Origin: an uncultured Selenomonadales bacterium
Lineage (GTDB): Bacteria; Bacillota; Negativicutes; Selenomonadales; Selenomonadaceae
DNA: 64,000 nt
NCBI GenBank assembly: GCA_900315155.1
Contig: OMYB01000014.1
Coordinates: 1 to 64,000 of the forward strand
Direction of reading: 5' to 3'
Below the pieces are notes generated by a model that saw only the letters and a program-made list of their open reading frames with translations, was not told where the DNA came from and did not search any database. The number at the start of each line of letters is the position of its first letter. Within the stretch, counting starts at the first letter, position 1. This document shows, piece after piece, positions 7,010-16,281 of this stretch. The position numbers and the translations under genes were made by a program.

Positions 7010-7063
7010 GTTACCTCTCCTCACGGTTCTCTTCTACCCATCGATATCAAAACGATTACCCAT

Positions 7064-7072
7064 AGTATACCA
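7064..7072 (-). promoter_or_regulatory. extended -10 promoter of the TSCPD gene
   Basis: Minus strand TGG-TATACT (TATACT at 7064-7069), 55 bp before the ATG. Confidence 0.45.
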
Positions 7073-7144
7073 CAACTTCAGGCAAACGTGCGTGACGAGA
7101 TCACAACGCACGGATACGGAAGCAGCGATCGTGGTATCGGGGTA

Positions 7145-10100
7145 TTATTTGGCGAACAGGTCTGCGATTTCTTCGTTTGACAGCTTAGACAGGAAGTTTT
7201 CGCCCGGCTGTATCATCTGATCGATGAGCGATTTCTTCTTTTCCTGCAACTCGTAGATTTTCTCCTCGACCGTACCCTTCGTGATAAACTTCAGTACCTG
7301 CACGTTGTTTTTCTGTCCCAGGCGATAGGCGCGATCCGTGGCCTGATCCTCCACGGCCGGATTCCACCATGGATCGAAATGGATGACCATGTCGGCGCCT
7401 GTGAGATTCAAGCCCGTGCCGCCAGCCTTGAGCGAGATCAGGAAAGCCTGACCGCGCCCGGCATTGAAATCCTTGACGAGCCGCATACGCTCCAGCGAAG
7501 ATGTTGAACCATCCAGGTATAAATAATCTACGCCAGCCTGCTGAAGCCTCTCCCCAATATGGGCGAGCATCGTCGTGAACTGGGAGAAAATCAGCATGCG
7601 GTGCCCCGCTGCCACGGCGTCTCCCACGACCTCCTCCAGCAGATCCAGCTTGCCCGAGCCGCCATCATAGTCCTCGAGGAACAGCGACGGATCGCAGGCG
7701 ATCTGCCGCAAGCGCGTAAGAAGCGCCAGAATTTTCAGGCGCCCGCTCTCGATGCCGTTTTCCTTCAGTACCGTCTCGAACTCCTTTTGGGTGCGCAGGA
7801 ACCAGGCCTGATAGAGTTTTTTCTGCTTGGGCGTCAGCTCAGCCATCATGCGCCGTTCCACCTTGTCCGGCAGCTCCTTCAGCACGTCTTTTTTCAGGCG
7901 GCGCAGGATAAAGGGCATGACATGACGCTGCAGATTGCGCACCGCGCCTTTATCCTGTTCCTTGACGATTGGCGTTTCATAGCGCTTCTTAAAGCTGTTA
8001 TGATTGAGCAGATACCCAGGCATGAGAAAGTCAAAAATGGACCATAGCTCCGTGAGCGTATTTTCGATCGGCGTGCCCGTAAGGGCAAAATAATCAGCCG
8101 CTTTGAGCGCCTTGACGGCGCGTGCATTCTGTGTCGTGGCATTTTTGATATGCTGCGCCTCATCGAGGAAGACAAAACGGAAATGCCGCTCGCGGTAGAG
8201 CTCGATATCGCGTTTCAGCATATTATAGGTCGTGATGAGCACATCGCACTCCGTACCCGTGGCAGCCAGTACGGCGCGACGCTCGGCCTTTGTTCCCGCA
8301 ATGACCTTTGCCTTCAGTCCGGGCGTGAAACGCGCTGCTTCATCGAGCCAGTTGTAGACGAGCGACGTTGGCGCCACGACGAGCGAGGGCGGCTGCGTCG
8401 TATCACGATTGGCCAGCAGGAACGCGAGCACCTGCAACGTCTTGCCGAGGCCCATATCATCGGCCAGGATGCCGCCCAAACCGTATTTGGCGAGCGAGCT
8501 CAGCCAGTTGAATCCCGTCAGCTGATAGTCACGCAGCACGTGCTCGAGGCTTGCCGGCACATCTGCCTCCACATCGGCATCCTGCGGATTGCGGACATCG
8601 CGCACCATACGGCGGAACTGCTTGCTGCGCTCCAGCCGCAAATTTTCATCCTCACGTGCGAGCGCATCGATATACATCGCCTGCGACAGGGGGAGCTCCA
8701 CCTTGCCGCCTTGCGCAGCATCCACCTTATCCACGCCCGTGCTTTCCACGAAATCGGACAAGGAGCCCAGCTGCTCATCGTCCAGGGAAAGGAACGACCC
8801 ATCCGGCATGCGGTGGTAACGTTTTTTGCGCCGATAATCCCTGAGAATGTTCATGAGCTCCTCAAGATCCAGCTCATCGGTATCAAACGTCACCTCCAGC
8901 AGATTGCTCGCACTGACGGACACGCCCGCCTTGACCTGCGGCATGCGCCTGACCGGCTGCTCCTGAAAGCCATCGGCATAGTAAATATCCGCTTTCTCGC
9001 TCAGGGACGGAAGCGCCTCGTGCAGGAAATCATAGCTCTGATCTTCATCCGGCTGCACATAGGACGGCCCCTCAGCCATAAAGGCATAGGCCTCAAAATA
9101 GCCCATGATCTCCTGCTCCGCCTGCGTATCGCGCACCAGGGTACGCTTGCCGCTCCGCCCCGGGCCTTTCGCGACCAGCGGGTTAAACTCCTGGTCCGCA
9201 TAGGCAAACACGGGCCGTACCTCGATGCCCTCGCCATGATAGTCAAAATAAAGCTTCGCACGCAAGGGAGCCAGCTGATATTTCTGCGAAAGACTCTCCG
9301 GCACATCGACCTGCGCCACCTGCTCCAGTTTAGGCATAACCTGACCAAAGAACGGCGCAAGCTCTTCCTTCTTCAGGCGCATCGCATGCTCCTGGCCAAA
9401 GGCCTGAAACAGCAGCTTGATCATGCCGCCTTTCTCCGGCGTAGTACGGTAAAACCTTACGCCGTCCTTTGCTTTCAGAAAGTACGTGGTAAAGTCCTGG
9501 TTGAGCACGATCATCGGTCCATCCAAAAAGATTTCCAGCAACGCCCCTTTACGCCCGCGATCCACCAGTTCCAGCCGGATGGGCGGGCAGCCGTGCAGCT
9601 GCCCAGCCTGTACAGCAGGCCCGTCATTGAAATGCAATTCTATGGACTGCTCCCCCAGCATATCCAGGAATTCATCCAAGGTGTTACGTATGAGCATAAA
9701 GCGTTTGCCGTCAAACCAGGGCGAGCTGAAATAACCGCTGTAATAGCCCGGGCGATCCGTATCCCAATTCTCCTGATCCAAATCATAGATACGGTTCAGC
9801 ATAGCCCACAAATCACGGCTCAGCGCATCCTCAAACACCATGTGGGCCGTATCCACCATCAACTTTTGGCCGAAGCGTACGGATTTCCCCTCGCGGGCAT
9901 CCCGCAAAAAATCGTGCACATTGCGCATCACATACATTTTCTCAGCGCCAATGCGGAACTCCAGCCAGCGCTGCATACCGGAATATCCTTCTTCGAAGAA
10001 CAACCGCGGCTCGAGACGCAGCACCTGCTGAGCTCCCGCCGGCAGCGGCACGACCGGTTTAGGCGGCGCAAAAAGAGCCAGCAGGCGCTCTCCCTCCGCG

Positions 10101-10579
10101 GGCTTTCTATGGGCATGCTCCCTGGCATACTGACGATCCAGCATACGTTCGAGGTCTTCCTCCGACAGACCTTCTACTGCCTCCTCGTCTTCTAACTCCT
10201 CCTCGTCTTCTGCCTCCGCCTCAGCATCATGCTCAACAAAATAAGCCAGCACTTCAAGCAGGAGTGCTACCACATGTTTGCATGGGCCGTCGTATTCGTC
10301 GATAGCCGGGCAGGTACAGGAGTAGTCCACAATATCCCGATTCTCATCCAGTACGACCGTCGTATTGTACACTTTCGTACCATGCACACGGGCCAAAAAT
10401 TTATGCGGATGAAGGGGATCTCCCTCGCGTACCAAATCATGAACCAGACCATCCCGAAAATATTTAAAGCCCCGATCATAAACCGCGCGCCCTGCCAAAC
10501 GACGAATTCTCTTTTTATCAAACACTTGCTCAATGCTCCTCTGTCCATCATGAAGACGACTTCCATCCGCTACATGCAA
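7145..10579 (-). CDS. SWIM-domain SNF2-family DNA helicase/ATPase
   Basis: 1144 residues. An N-terminal SWIM zinc finger (CTC...CKH: Cys88, Cys90, Cys100, His102) is followed by an acidic linker (about 118-145), a long helicase-associated region and the SNF2 core: GLGKT Walker A (about 710), LDEAQHIKN (DExx box), LTGTPIENTL (motif III), and QATDRAYRLGQ (motif VI) near the C-terminus. This is the bacterial RapA/SNF2-like architecture that translocates on double-stranded DNA to remodel protein-DNA complexes. The target is unknown. The intact length argues that it is functional. It is monocistronic, with an extended -10 just upstream. Confidence 0.92.
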   Translation of the reverse strand: MHVADGSRLHDGQRSIEQVFDKKRIRRLAGRAVYDRGFKYFRDGLVHDLVREGDPLHPHKFLARVHGTKVYNTTVVLDENRDIVDYSCTCPAIDEYDGPCKHVVALLLEVLAYFVEHDAEAEAEDEEELEDEEAVEGLSEEDLERMLDRQYAREHAHRKPAEGERLLALFAPPKPVVPLPAGAQQVLRLEPRLFFEEGYSGMQRWLEFRIGAEKMYVMRNVHDFLRDAREGKSVRFGQKLMVDTAHMVFEDALSRDLWAMLNRIYDLDQENWDTDRPGYYSGYFSSPWFDGKRFMLIRNTLDEFLDMLGEQSIELHFNDGPAVQAGQLHGCPPIRLELVDRGRKGALLEIFLDGPMIVLNQDFTTYFLKAKDGVRFYRTTPEKGGMIKLLFQAFGQEHAMRLKKEELAPFFGQVMPKLEQVAQVDVPESLSQKYQLAPLRAKLYFDYHGEGIEVRPVFAYADQEFNPLVAKGPGRSGKRTLVRDTQAEQEIMGYFEAYAFMAEGPSYVQPDEDQSYDFLHEALPSLSEKADIYYADGFQEQPVRRMPQVKAGVSVSASNLLEVTFDTDELDLEELMNILRDYRRKKRYHRMPDGSFLSLDDEQLGSLSDFVESTGVDKVDAAQGGKVELPLSQAMYIDALAREDENLRLERSKQFRRMVRDVRNPQDADVEADVPASLEHVLRDYQLTGFNWLSSLAKYGLGGILADDMGLGKTLQVLAFLLANRDTTQPPSLVVAPTSLVYNWLDEAARFTPGLKAKVIAGTKAERRAVLAATGTECDVLITTYNMLKRDIELYRERHFRFVFLDEAQHIKNATTQNARAVKALKAADYFALTGTPIENTLTELWSIFDFLMPGYLLNHNSFKKRYETPIVKEQDKGAVRNLQRHVMPFILRRLKKDVLKELPDKVERRMMAELTPKQKKLYQAWFLRTQKEFETVLKENGIESGRLKILALLTRLRQIACDPSLFLEDYDGGSGKLDLLEEVVGDAVAAGHRMLIFSQFTTMLAHIGERLQQAGVDYLYLDGSTSSLERMRLVKDFNAGRGQAFLISLKAGGTGLNLTGADMVIHFDPWWNPAVEDQATDRAYRLGQKNNVQVLKFITKGTVEEKIYELQEKKKSLIDQMIQPGENFLSKLSNEEIADLFAK

Positions 10580-10609
10580 CAGCTTCCATCCATCATCTTT
10601 TCTTTTGCA

Positions 10610-10618
10610 ATTATATCA
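10610..10618 (-). promoter_or_regulatory. extended -10 promoter of the SNF2 helicase gene
   Basis: Minus strand TGA-TATAAT (TATAAT at 10610-10615), about 30 bp before the ATG. Confidence 0.5.
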
Positions 10619-10619
10619 C

Positions 10620-10924
10620 ACTTTTCCCAACTTTAAGAGGAGCAGCATCACAAAATTCGCCTTTCCCCATGTTTCAGCTGCTTCAAACTTTACTCCTCTA
10701 ACACCTCTGCACCCTGATGATGAAATAATTTCAATGGATCGAATATATCTACTTGAAATAAACAAATGTTAGTACTGTGCAAGTTTATCAAGCATTTTAT
10801 TTTCCGAATAGGTAGGTAAAAACACGGTTAATAGCGAACTATACAAGAGCAGAAACGCAAAAAGGAGGAAGAATCTGTTGCCAAATGTATAGAATAACAC
10901 AATGTAATGTAGTATAAAATAGGC
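10620..10924. other. A+T-rich gap before the IS element
   Basis: About 300 bp with no convincing gene on either strand and lower G+C than its surroundings. It probably includes the left end of the IS607-like element, but such elements lack terminal inverted repeats, so I cannot place the boundary. Confidence 0.4.
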
Positions 10925-11011
10925 ATAGACAAGTATAAACCAAAAGAATTCGCAGAGATGGTGCATGTCACTGTCCGTACTCTGCAGAAATGGGATGTGG
11001 CAGGAAAGCTG
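10925..11011 (+). pseudogene. N-terminal remnant of IS607 serine recombinase TnpA
   Basis: Frame KYKPKEFAEMVHVTVRTLQKWDVAGKLK matches the N-terminal MerR-type helix-turn-helix of IS607 TnpA (typical: K-GEFAKLxGVSVKTLQRWD-EGKLK). The codon where ATG is expected is ATA (10925-10927). After KLK the frame runs into tnpB, so the serine resolvase catalytic domain (about 170 codons) has been deleted. Confidence 0.75.
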
Positions 11012-11018
11012 AAGGGAG

Positions 11019-12230
11019 ATGAGACGGTTGCTCAAATCCTTCAAGACGGAGCTTCGGCCGACCGAGGCACAAAAGGATAAGATCCGGCGTTCTATCGGCA
11101 TCTGTCGGTTTCTGTACAACCAGTACGTGGCAGAGAATATCCGCTTGTACCGTATGTATCAGCGGGGTTTGCTCGATACCCGTCAAAAGCATTTCGTTAC
11201 GGCGAATACGTTCGACAAATACGTCAATCATGTCCTGAAAATTCGTCTGCCTTGGATTGACCAGTGCGGTTCCAAAGCGCGGAAGAAATCACTGGTAAAT
11301 GCTGAGCATGCTTTCCAGAAGTTCTTTCATGGAGAGGCGCGCTTCCCTCGCTTCAAAAGAAAATCCTGCGGAGATGTAAAACTCTATTTTCCGAAGAACA
11401 ACAAGGGAGACTGGCGCATCTGGCGGCATAAGATCATGATTCCTACGCTGAAGCAGGTTTGTCTGAAAGAGTATGGATATCTGCCGCAGGGAGCGCAGGT
11501 CGTCAGCGGAACGGTCTCCTATGTTGCGGGGCGCTACTACGTTTCCGTTACGGCAAAAATCGATGAAAGAAGCCGTTATAACAACGATTGTGAAACTTCC
11601 TATCAGCCTTTTACGGATGGTATCGGCATTGACCTCGGCATCAAGTCGCTGGCAGTGACGAGTGATGGGAAAGTTTTTCAGAATATCAATAAATCGCCCA
11701 GAGTCCGAGCTCTGGAGCGGAAGCTCAGGAGAGAGCAGAGGCGCCTGAGTCGGAAATATACGATTCGAAAAAAGAAAGGCGGCAGTGCTGCTACTGCCTC
11801 TGCAAACATAGCCAAAAAGAAATTGACGGTACAGAAACTTCATCAACGCCTCGCGCGAATTCGCGAGAATCACGAGAATCAGGTTATCCACGAAATCGTG
11901 AAGCAAAAACCACGCTTCATCACTATGGAAGATCTAAACGTAAAGGGCATGATGAAAAACCGCTATCTCGCAAAAGCCGTTGCCCAGGAACGTTTCAACA
12001 GTTTCCTGCAGAAACTGCAGGGGAAGGCAAGCGTCATCGGCATCGAGCTGCGTATCGTAGACCGCTTCTACCCCAGTTCCAAGCGATGCCACAGCTGTGG
12101 GCATATCCACTCGGATTTGAAGCTGAGCGAACGGATATACCACTGCCCGGCGTGTGGTGCTGAAATAGACCGCGACTACAATGCAGCACTCAATCTGCGA
12201 GATGCAAACGAATATCGCATCGCCGGATAA
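11019..12230 (+). CDS. tnpB: TnpB RNA-guided nuclease (IS607 family)
   Basis: 403 residues, full length for TnpB. The RuvC residues are in place: GIDLGIKSLAVTSDG (Asp), ITMEDLNVKGMM (Glu), and EIDRDYNAALNLRDAN (Asp). The zinc ribbon CHSCG...CPACG (about 355-380) sits between the last two. TnpB proteins are guided by an RNA made from the element's right end and cut DNA next to a short motif. The listed ATG has its ribosome binding site too close; GAAGGGAG is better spaced for TTG at 11028 (MLKSFKTELRPT...), the usual TnpB start. It is intact although tnpA is broken, suggesting retention or recent decay. Confidence 0.93.
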   Translation: MRRLLKSFKTELRPTEAQKDKIRRSIGICRFLYNQYVAENIRLYRMYQRGLLDTRQKHFVTANTFDKYVNHVLKIRLPWIDQCGSKARKKSLVNAEHAFQKFFHGEARFPRFKRKSCGDVKLYFPKNNKGDWRIWRHKIMIPTLKQVCLKEYGYLPQGAQVVSGTVSYVAGRYYVSVTAKIDERSRYNNDCETSYQPFTDGIGIDLGIKSLAVTSDGKVFQNINKSPRVRALERKLRREQRRLSRKYTIRKKKGGSAATASANIAKKKLTVQKLHQRLARIRENHENQVIHEIVKQKPRFITMEDLNVKGMMKNRYLAKAVAQERFNSFLQKLQGKASVIGIELRIVDRFYPSSKRCHSCGHIHSDLKLSERIYHCPACGAEIDRDYNAALNLRDANEYRIAG

Positions 12231-12345
12231 AGGTGATGTCTAAGTACCGATGGCTAGTCGGGAATTTACGCCTTCGGAGTGTACCAGAACCTGCGAGTAG
12301 CCAGAATCGCAAGATTCGGCCAAAGCATACACGATGAACAAGGAA
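12130..12345 (+). ncRNA. candidate omega (right-end guide) RNA of tnpB
   Basis: In characterised IS200/IS605 and IS607 elements the guide scaffold overlaps the tnpB 3' end and continues to the element end. Here a G+C-rich stretch with hairpin potential follows the stop: GTACCGATGGCTAGTCGG, and AGAATCGCAAGATTCGG, which contains the perfect stem GAATC-gcaa-GATTC. Boundaries and the guide start are inferred only. Confidence 0.35.
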
Positions 12346-12408
12346 TATTTCTTGATATAGATACAATTTCTATATTGTTCTATGTTTTAAGTAGCAGACG
12401 GTTGAACC

Positions 12409-12975
12409 ATGGCTTACAATGAACGTTTAGAAAATCCCCGATATGAGTTGATTGACGGCAGGGAAATGCTGCTGGCACGGCCATCGTTGAATCACGATAT
12501 TGTGCAAAGAAACCTCAGCGGTATTATATGGCAATACCTCAAGGGCAAGCGGTGTAAGTTATTCGGTGAGGTTGATGTGTACTTCGATAAAAACAATCAC
12601 TACATTCCTGATTTACTCATTGTCTGCGACCCCGATAAGATTAAGCCTGCGCATATCGAGGGGGCGCCGGATTTGATTGTAGAAATATTGTCCCCACGCA
12701 CGAGCAAGAATGACCTAGGTATCAAGAAGGACACTTACGAAAAATACGGTGTCAAGGAATACTGGATTGTCAATCCACAAGACAAATCCATTGCCGTTTA
12801 TCACTTGAAAGAAGGCAGGTACAGACTGGATAATGTCTATACGGTGCTGCCTGACTATGAACTGGAGGATATGAGCGAGGAGGAAAAGGCGGAACATAGT
12901 CTGCCCCTGAAAGTTTCACTATATGACGATTTAGAGGTCAATGTGGCCGACGTTTTCGAGGGTATGTTGCCCTAG
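12409..12975 (+). CDS. Uma2-family (PD-(D/E)XK-like) endonuclease
   Basis: 188 residues with the Uma2 (PF05685) signature: YELIDGREML near the start, HDIVQRNLSGIIWQYLKG, then IPDLLIVCD (catalytic Asp), APDLIVEILSPRTS (catalytic Glu, about residue 88) and the trailing K-DTYEKYGVKEYWIVNP. The fold is that of restriction-type nucleases. Uma2 proteins are abundant, often multicopy, and of unsettled function, with mobile-DNA or defence roles proposed. It lies just beyond the IS607-like element and may have arrived with it. The ribosome binding site is weak. Confidence 0.88.
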   Translation: MAYNERLENPRYELIDGREMLLARPSLNHDIVQRNLSGIIWQYLKGKRCKLFGEVDVYFDKNNHYIPDLLIVCDPDKIKPAHIEGAPDLIVEILSPRTSKNDLGIKKDTYEKYGVKEYWIVNPQDKSIAVYHLKEGRYRLDNVYTVLPDYELEDMSEEEKAEHSLPLKVSLYDDLEVNVADVFEGMLP

Positions 12976-13048
12976 GCCAAATCCGGCAGCACAGTCTGCA
13001 CGCTGCCGCCTCCATATCAGGATGTTGTAATTCTCTAACCATTTCATA

Positions 13049-13255
13049 TCAGCTTGCCTTCCCGTCTCCCCCAGAGGCAATCTGCAGCCTTTCCCGCAGG
13101 AACGGCAGCAGGTAGATGGGTAGGCAGAGGACATCCTGGTCTTTTTGCATGGGCTTTGTATAGACGAGCAGACGGCGCGCGATGCGGGCGGAAAACTTTT
13201 GCGCAAAGGCATCGAGGGATGCGTGGGTACGGTAGCCGGATGACAAAACATCGCC
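13049..13255 (-). pseudogene. 3' remnant of an AAA ATPase with DUF4143 domain
   Basis: The frame SGYRTHASLDAFAQKFSARIARRLLVYTKP... ending VLCLPIYLLPFLRERL matches the C-terminal nuclease-like end of DUF4143 ATPases (typical EVKSGK-y-THSALNN... vYLPIYMlmFL). The ATPase part (about 330 codons) is missing. Upstream lies A+T-rich sequence with a short direct repeat (TTTCTGCAAAAT at about 13266 and 13299). Confidence 0.6.
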
Positions 13256-13365
13256 AGTCACTCGCTTTCTGCAAAATCCACATTTTTATTTGGCCATTTT
13301 TCTGCAAAATACAGTATTTGTGGAAAGAACAGTTGCCCACGAATAATAACGGTAGGGAAAGAATC

Positions 13366-14022
13366 CTAAGCTTTCAGGCTGTCCAGCCCGGCGAAGGCCT
13401 GCTGACGGACGGCAGCGATGACAGCGGGCTGCAGGGCTGTCGCGTTGAGGGCTGTGCGGTAGCTTTGGGGCAGGGATGTGCTGAACAGCAGGGCGAGGAA
13501 GGGCGCGACGAAGGCGATGATGGCGGCGTAGAGTCTTTTGTCGTCGCTGGGCAGTCCCGTATAGTCGTGAAACAGCTTCAGCAGCCACGGTCCTTTTGCC
13601 GCGGCGATGTGCCGCGCGGCGGGCAGGAAGCGCTCCGAGCCGGAGAGCCCCTCCCGCAGCCACACGCGCAGGGCCATGCCGTCCATATCCGTCCACGCGC
13701 GGTTCTGGATGCCGCGCAGCAGATTGTCGGCAAAGCGTTCCAGCTTTTCGCGCGGGGAGAGGTCCGATGCGACCAGCTCTTTGAGCAGGGTCTCGTTCAG
13801 CATGCGGTTATGCACGGCGTAGATCATCGCCTCATACAGCCCATCCCGGCCGCCGAAATGATAGTTGACCGCGGCGAGATTCGTGCCTGCGCGCGTACAG
13901 ATTTCCTTGCTGGTCACGGCCGAAAAGCCTTTTTGCGCCGTGAGCTCGATCGCGCAGGACAGCAGTTTTTCCCGCGTCTGCCGCCCATCCTCACGGCCTT
14001 TTTTATCGGTAGTGTCTACCAC
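13366..14022 (-). CDS. cecR: TetR-family regulator, CecR-like
   Basis: 218 residues. N-terminal TetR HTH (about 15-62: REKLLSCAIELTAQKGFSAVTSKEICTRAG...VNYHFGGRDGLY), then a DUF1956-like ligand domain. It is the last gene of a five-gene operon whose other members match E. coli YbhG, YbhF, YbhS and YbhR. In E. coli CecR (YbiH) represses that operon and affects cefoperazone and chloramphenicol sensitivity. Here it probably autoregulates at the palindromic region around 19140-19170. The start has a clear ribosome binding site (GGAGATGATTTTGTGG region) and lies 13 bp after ybhR. Confidence 0.85.
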   Translation of the reverse strand: MVDTTDKKGREDGRQTREKLLSCAIELTAQKGFSAVTSKEICTRAGTNLAAVNYHFGGRDGLYEAMIYAVHNRMLNETLLKELVASDLSPREKLERFADNLLRGIQNRAWTDMDGMALRVWLREGLSGSERFLPAARHIAAAKGPWLLKLFHDYTGLPSDDKRLYAAIIAFVAPFLALLFSTSLPQSYRTALNATALQPAVIAAVRQQAFAGLDSLKA

Positions 14023-14035
14023 AAAATCATCTCCT

Positions 14036-15160
14036 TTACGTCGCCCGATGGCGGAACAGCCAGCTCGCGAGCGGCATCGTCACGGCCGCGATGGCCATCA
14101 TCGGGACAAAATCCGGCCAGATCTCCTGCAGCCCGGCCCCCTCGGCGTAAATGCGGCGGATCGCATCGAGCGCAAAGCGCATGGGGTCCACGTACGTGAC
14201 AATCTGCAGCGCCTCCGGCATATTCGCCACGGGCGTTGCAATCCCGGACAGCAGCACCATCGGCATCAAGAAAACCAGAACGTAGACCAGGACCTGCTGC
14301 ATATTATGCGCCAGCGAAGAAATGCTGAGGCCGATGCCCGTGGCGCTCAAGGCAAACAGCAGGAGCGTCAAATAAAGCAAAGGCAGCGAGCCCTGGAACG
14401 GGACGCGGAACCACAGAAGCGCGATGAGAAAGAGCGCCGTACTCTGAAACAGGCCCACGAGAATCGGCGGGATGGCCTTGCCCACGAGGATTTCCTTCGG
14501 CGTGAGCGGCGTCACGAGGAGCTGGTCAAACGTGCCCTCCTCCCGCTCTTTCGCCACGGACATGCCGCCGAGCAGGATGACCTGCACAAAGGAGATCATG
14601 CCGATGAGCCCCGGCAGGAAGTTCCATCGCGTGAGCTGATTGGGGTTGTACCAGGTCCGGCTCTCCACCGCGAGCGCACTGCGGCCGCCCGCGCGCGTGA
14701 GGTTCCACTGCGCGACGACGGAGCTCACATAGCCCGTCGCAATGCCCGCGATCGAGCTGTTGCGCCCGTCGGACAGCACCTGCACGGGCGCCGTCTCGCC
14801 GCGTGCGAGCTTGCTCTCGAAATCCTGCGGGATCACGACCGCCATGATGATGTCTCCCGCATCGACGTAGTCGCTCACCTGCGCGACGCTATCGAGCGTC
14901 ACCACGCGCCGGAAACTCGCGGAGCCGTCGAGGTGCGCCACGAGGTCGCGCGAAGCGGCGCTGTGCGAGGTATCCACGAGCGCATACGGCACCTCGTCGA
15001 GGTTATAGTTTGCGGCATAGCCGAACAGGAACCCCTGCAGGATCGGCGGCAGGATCAGCATGACTTTCATGCGCGGGTCCTTGATGAGCGCCAGCAGTTC
15101 CTTGTGCGCCAAAAAGGTCAAATGCTGCCAGAGCAGCCGCCATCCGGTCAAAAGCTGCAT
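14036..15160 (-). CDS. ybhR: ABC-2 type efflux permease, YbhR-like
   Basis: 374 residues. One N-terminal membrane helix (about 28-48), a large extracytoplasmic domain and five C-terminal helices, the ABC-2 permease (YhhJ/YbhR) plan. EREEGTFDQLLVTPLTPKEILVGKAIP (about 205-230) is the conserved coupling region that contacts the ATPase. It pairs with the YbhS-like permease; the start overlaps the ybhS stop by one base (TAATG). It acts in the inner membrane as half of the export channel. Confidence 0.88.
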   Translation of the reverse strand: MQLLTGWRLLWQHLTFLAHKELLALIKDPRMKVMLILPPILQGFLFGYAANYNLDEVPYALVDTSHSAASRDLVAHLDGSASFRRVVTLDSVAQVSDYVDAGDIIMAVVIPQDFESKLARGETAPVQVLSDGRNSSIAGIATGYVSSVVAQWNLTRAGGRSALAVESRTWYNPNQLTRWNFLPGLIGMISFVQVILLGGMSVAKEREEGTFDQLLVTPLTPKEILVGKAIPPILVGLFQSTALFLIALLWFRVPFQGSLPLLYLTLLLFALSATGIGLSISSLAHNMQQVLVYVLVFLMPMVLLSGIATPVANMPEALQIVTYVDPMRFALDAIRRIYAEGAGLQEIWPDFVPMMAIAAVTMPLASWLFRHRAT

Positions 15161-16281
15161 TACCCCACCTTCTTTCGCGTCAGGAAAAACGCCAGCCAGA
15201 TAAAACAGAGCGCATAGCCCAATAAAATCGCCGTATTCTCGAGAATGAGCGGCCAGTAGTTCCCCGCGAGGAACAGGGATTTCATGAGCTCCAGGTAGTA
15301 CGTCGTCGGCAGGAAACGGCTGATGACCTGAATGACAAGCGGCTCAGAATGCAAATCGAACAGGAATCCCGACAGCATGACCGTCGGCAGGAAGCTCACG
15401 AGCAGCGCGACCTGACAGGCCAGGTACTGGTTTTTCGTGATCGCGGAAATCACGAGGCCCAGGCTCAGGGCAATCACGAGGTAAAGCATCGACTCGCCGA
15501 GGATGAGCCCGAGCGAGCCGCGCATGGGCAGATCGTAGCAGAGCCGCCCTGCCACGAGGCAGAGGAGCATGCCGACCATCGCCACGGTGAAATACGGGAT
15601 CACTTTTGCGAGAATGACCTCAAGGATCCGCACAGGCGTCACGAACAGCGACTCGAACGTGCCCCGCTCCCACTCCCGCGCCATGACCATGGCCGTGAGG
15701 AACACGCCGCTGATCGTGAGCACGAGCATCAGGATGCCCGGCACGAAAAACCAGCTGCTCGTATTCGCATCGTTAAACCACGCCCGCGACACGACGCTGG
15801 CCTGTCCCAGTCCCGCACGCGCGGCGCCCTGGCTCGCGGCCCATGTCAGCACGGCCGCCTGCACGTAGGACTGTGCCGACATCGCGGTCGTCGCCTCCTC
15901 GCCATTCAGGAGCACCTGGATCTGCCCCTCGCCGCGCGCCAGGCGCTCCGAGAAATCCGTGGGGAAATGCACGATGACATTGACGGTGTGCTGACGCATG
16001 AGCGTCTCGGCCTCCGCGAGGGAATGCACGTAGACGGGCTCGAAATAGCGCGAGCCCACGGTAAAACTCGCGGCGCTGCGCGTCGTCGGCGAATCCTCGG
16101 CCAGCACGACCGCCGTGGGCACGCGGTCCACATCGAGCGACATGCCGTAGCCGATGATAAAAATGAGGACGAGCGGCAGCACCACGCCCATGAGCAGCGA
16201 GCTGTTATCGCGCAGCAGCTGCGCAAACTCCTTGCGCGTGAGTGCCACGAGCCGCCGCCCGAACGCCGAAAGCCCCTTCAT
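15160..16281 (-). CDS. ybhS: ABC-2 type efflux permease, YbhS-like
   Basis: 373 residues with the same topology as its neighbour: first helix about 25-47, periplasmic region to about 180, five further helices. EWERGTFESLFVTPVRILEVILAKVIPY (about 205-235) is the ABC-2 coupling segment. The start overlaps the stop of the ATPase gene (ATGA), so translation is coupled. It probably forms a heterodimer with the YbhR-like protein. Confidence 0.88.
   Translation of the reverse strand: MKGLSAFGRRLVALTRKEFAQLLRDNSSLLMGVVLPLVLIFIIGYGMSLDVDRVPTAVVLAEDSPTTRSAASFTVGSRYFEPVYVHSLAEAETLMRQHTVNVIVHFPTDFSERLARGEGQIQVLLNGEEATTAMSAQSYVQAAVLTWAASQGAARAGLGQASVVSRAWFNDANTSSWFFVPGILMLVLTISGVFLTAMVMAREWERGTFESLFVTPVRILEVILAKVIPYFTVAMVGMLLCLVAGRLCYDLPMRGSLGLILGESMLYLVIALSLGLVISAITKNQYLACQVALLVSFLPTVMLSGFLFDLHSEPLVIQVISRFLPTTYYLELMKSLFLAGNYWPLILENTAILLGYALCFIWLAFFLTRKKVG

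Larger units (their letters stand above)
10925..12345 (+). mobile_element. degenerate IS607-like element (tnpA remnant plus intact tnpB)
   Basis: The order recombinase start then tnpB is that of IS607. Only the MerR-like head of the recombinase survives, fused directly to tnpB. The right boundary is a guess, after a structured G+C-rich 3' region that ends in ...GATGAACAAGG (12334-12344) before A+T-rich host DNA. The element cannot move on its own unless another IS607 recombinase acts in trans. Confidence 0.7.

Noticed and set aside
8150..10195. 681-codon plus-strand open frame
   Set aside because: Antisense to the SNF2 helicase, whose motifs are complete.
13266..13312. CRISPR-like direct repeat
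   Set aside because: Only two short imperfect copies of TTTCTGCAAAAT with one spacer. No array or cas genes anywhere in the window.
13054..14199. 381-codon plus-strand frame and similar overlapping frames
   Set aside because: Antisense to the TetR-family gene with its recognisable HTH.
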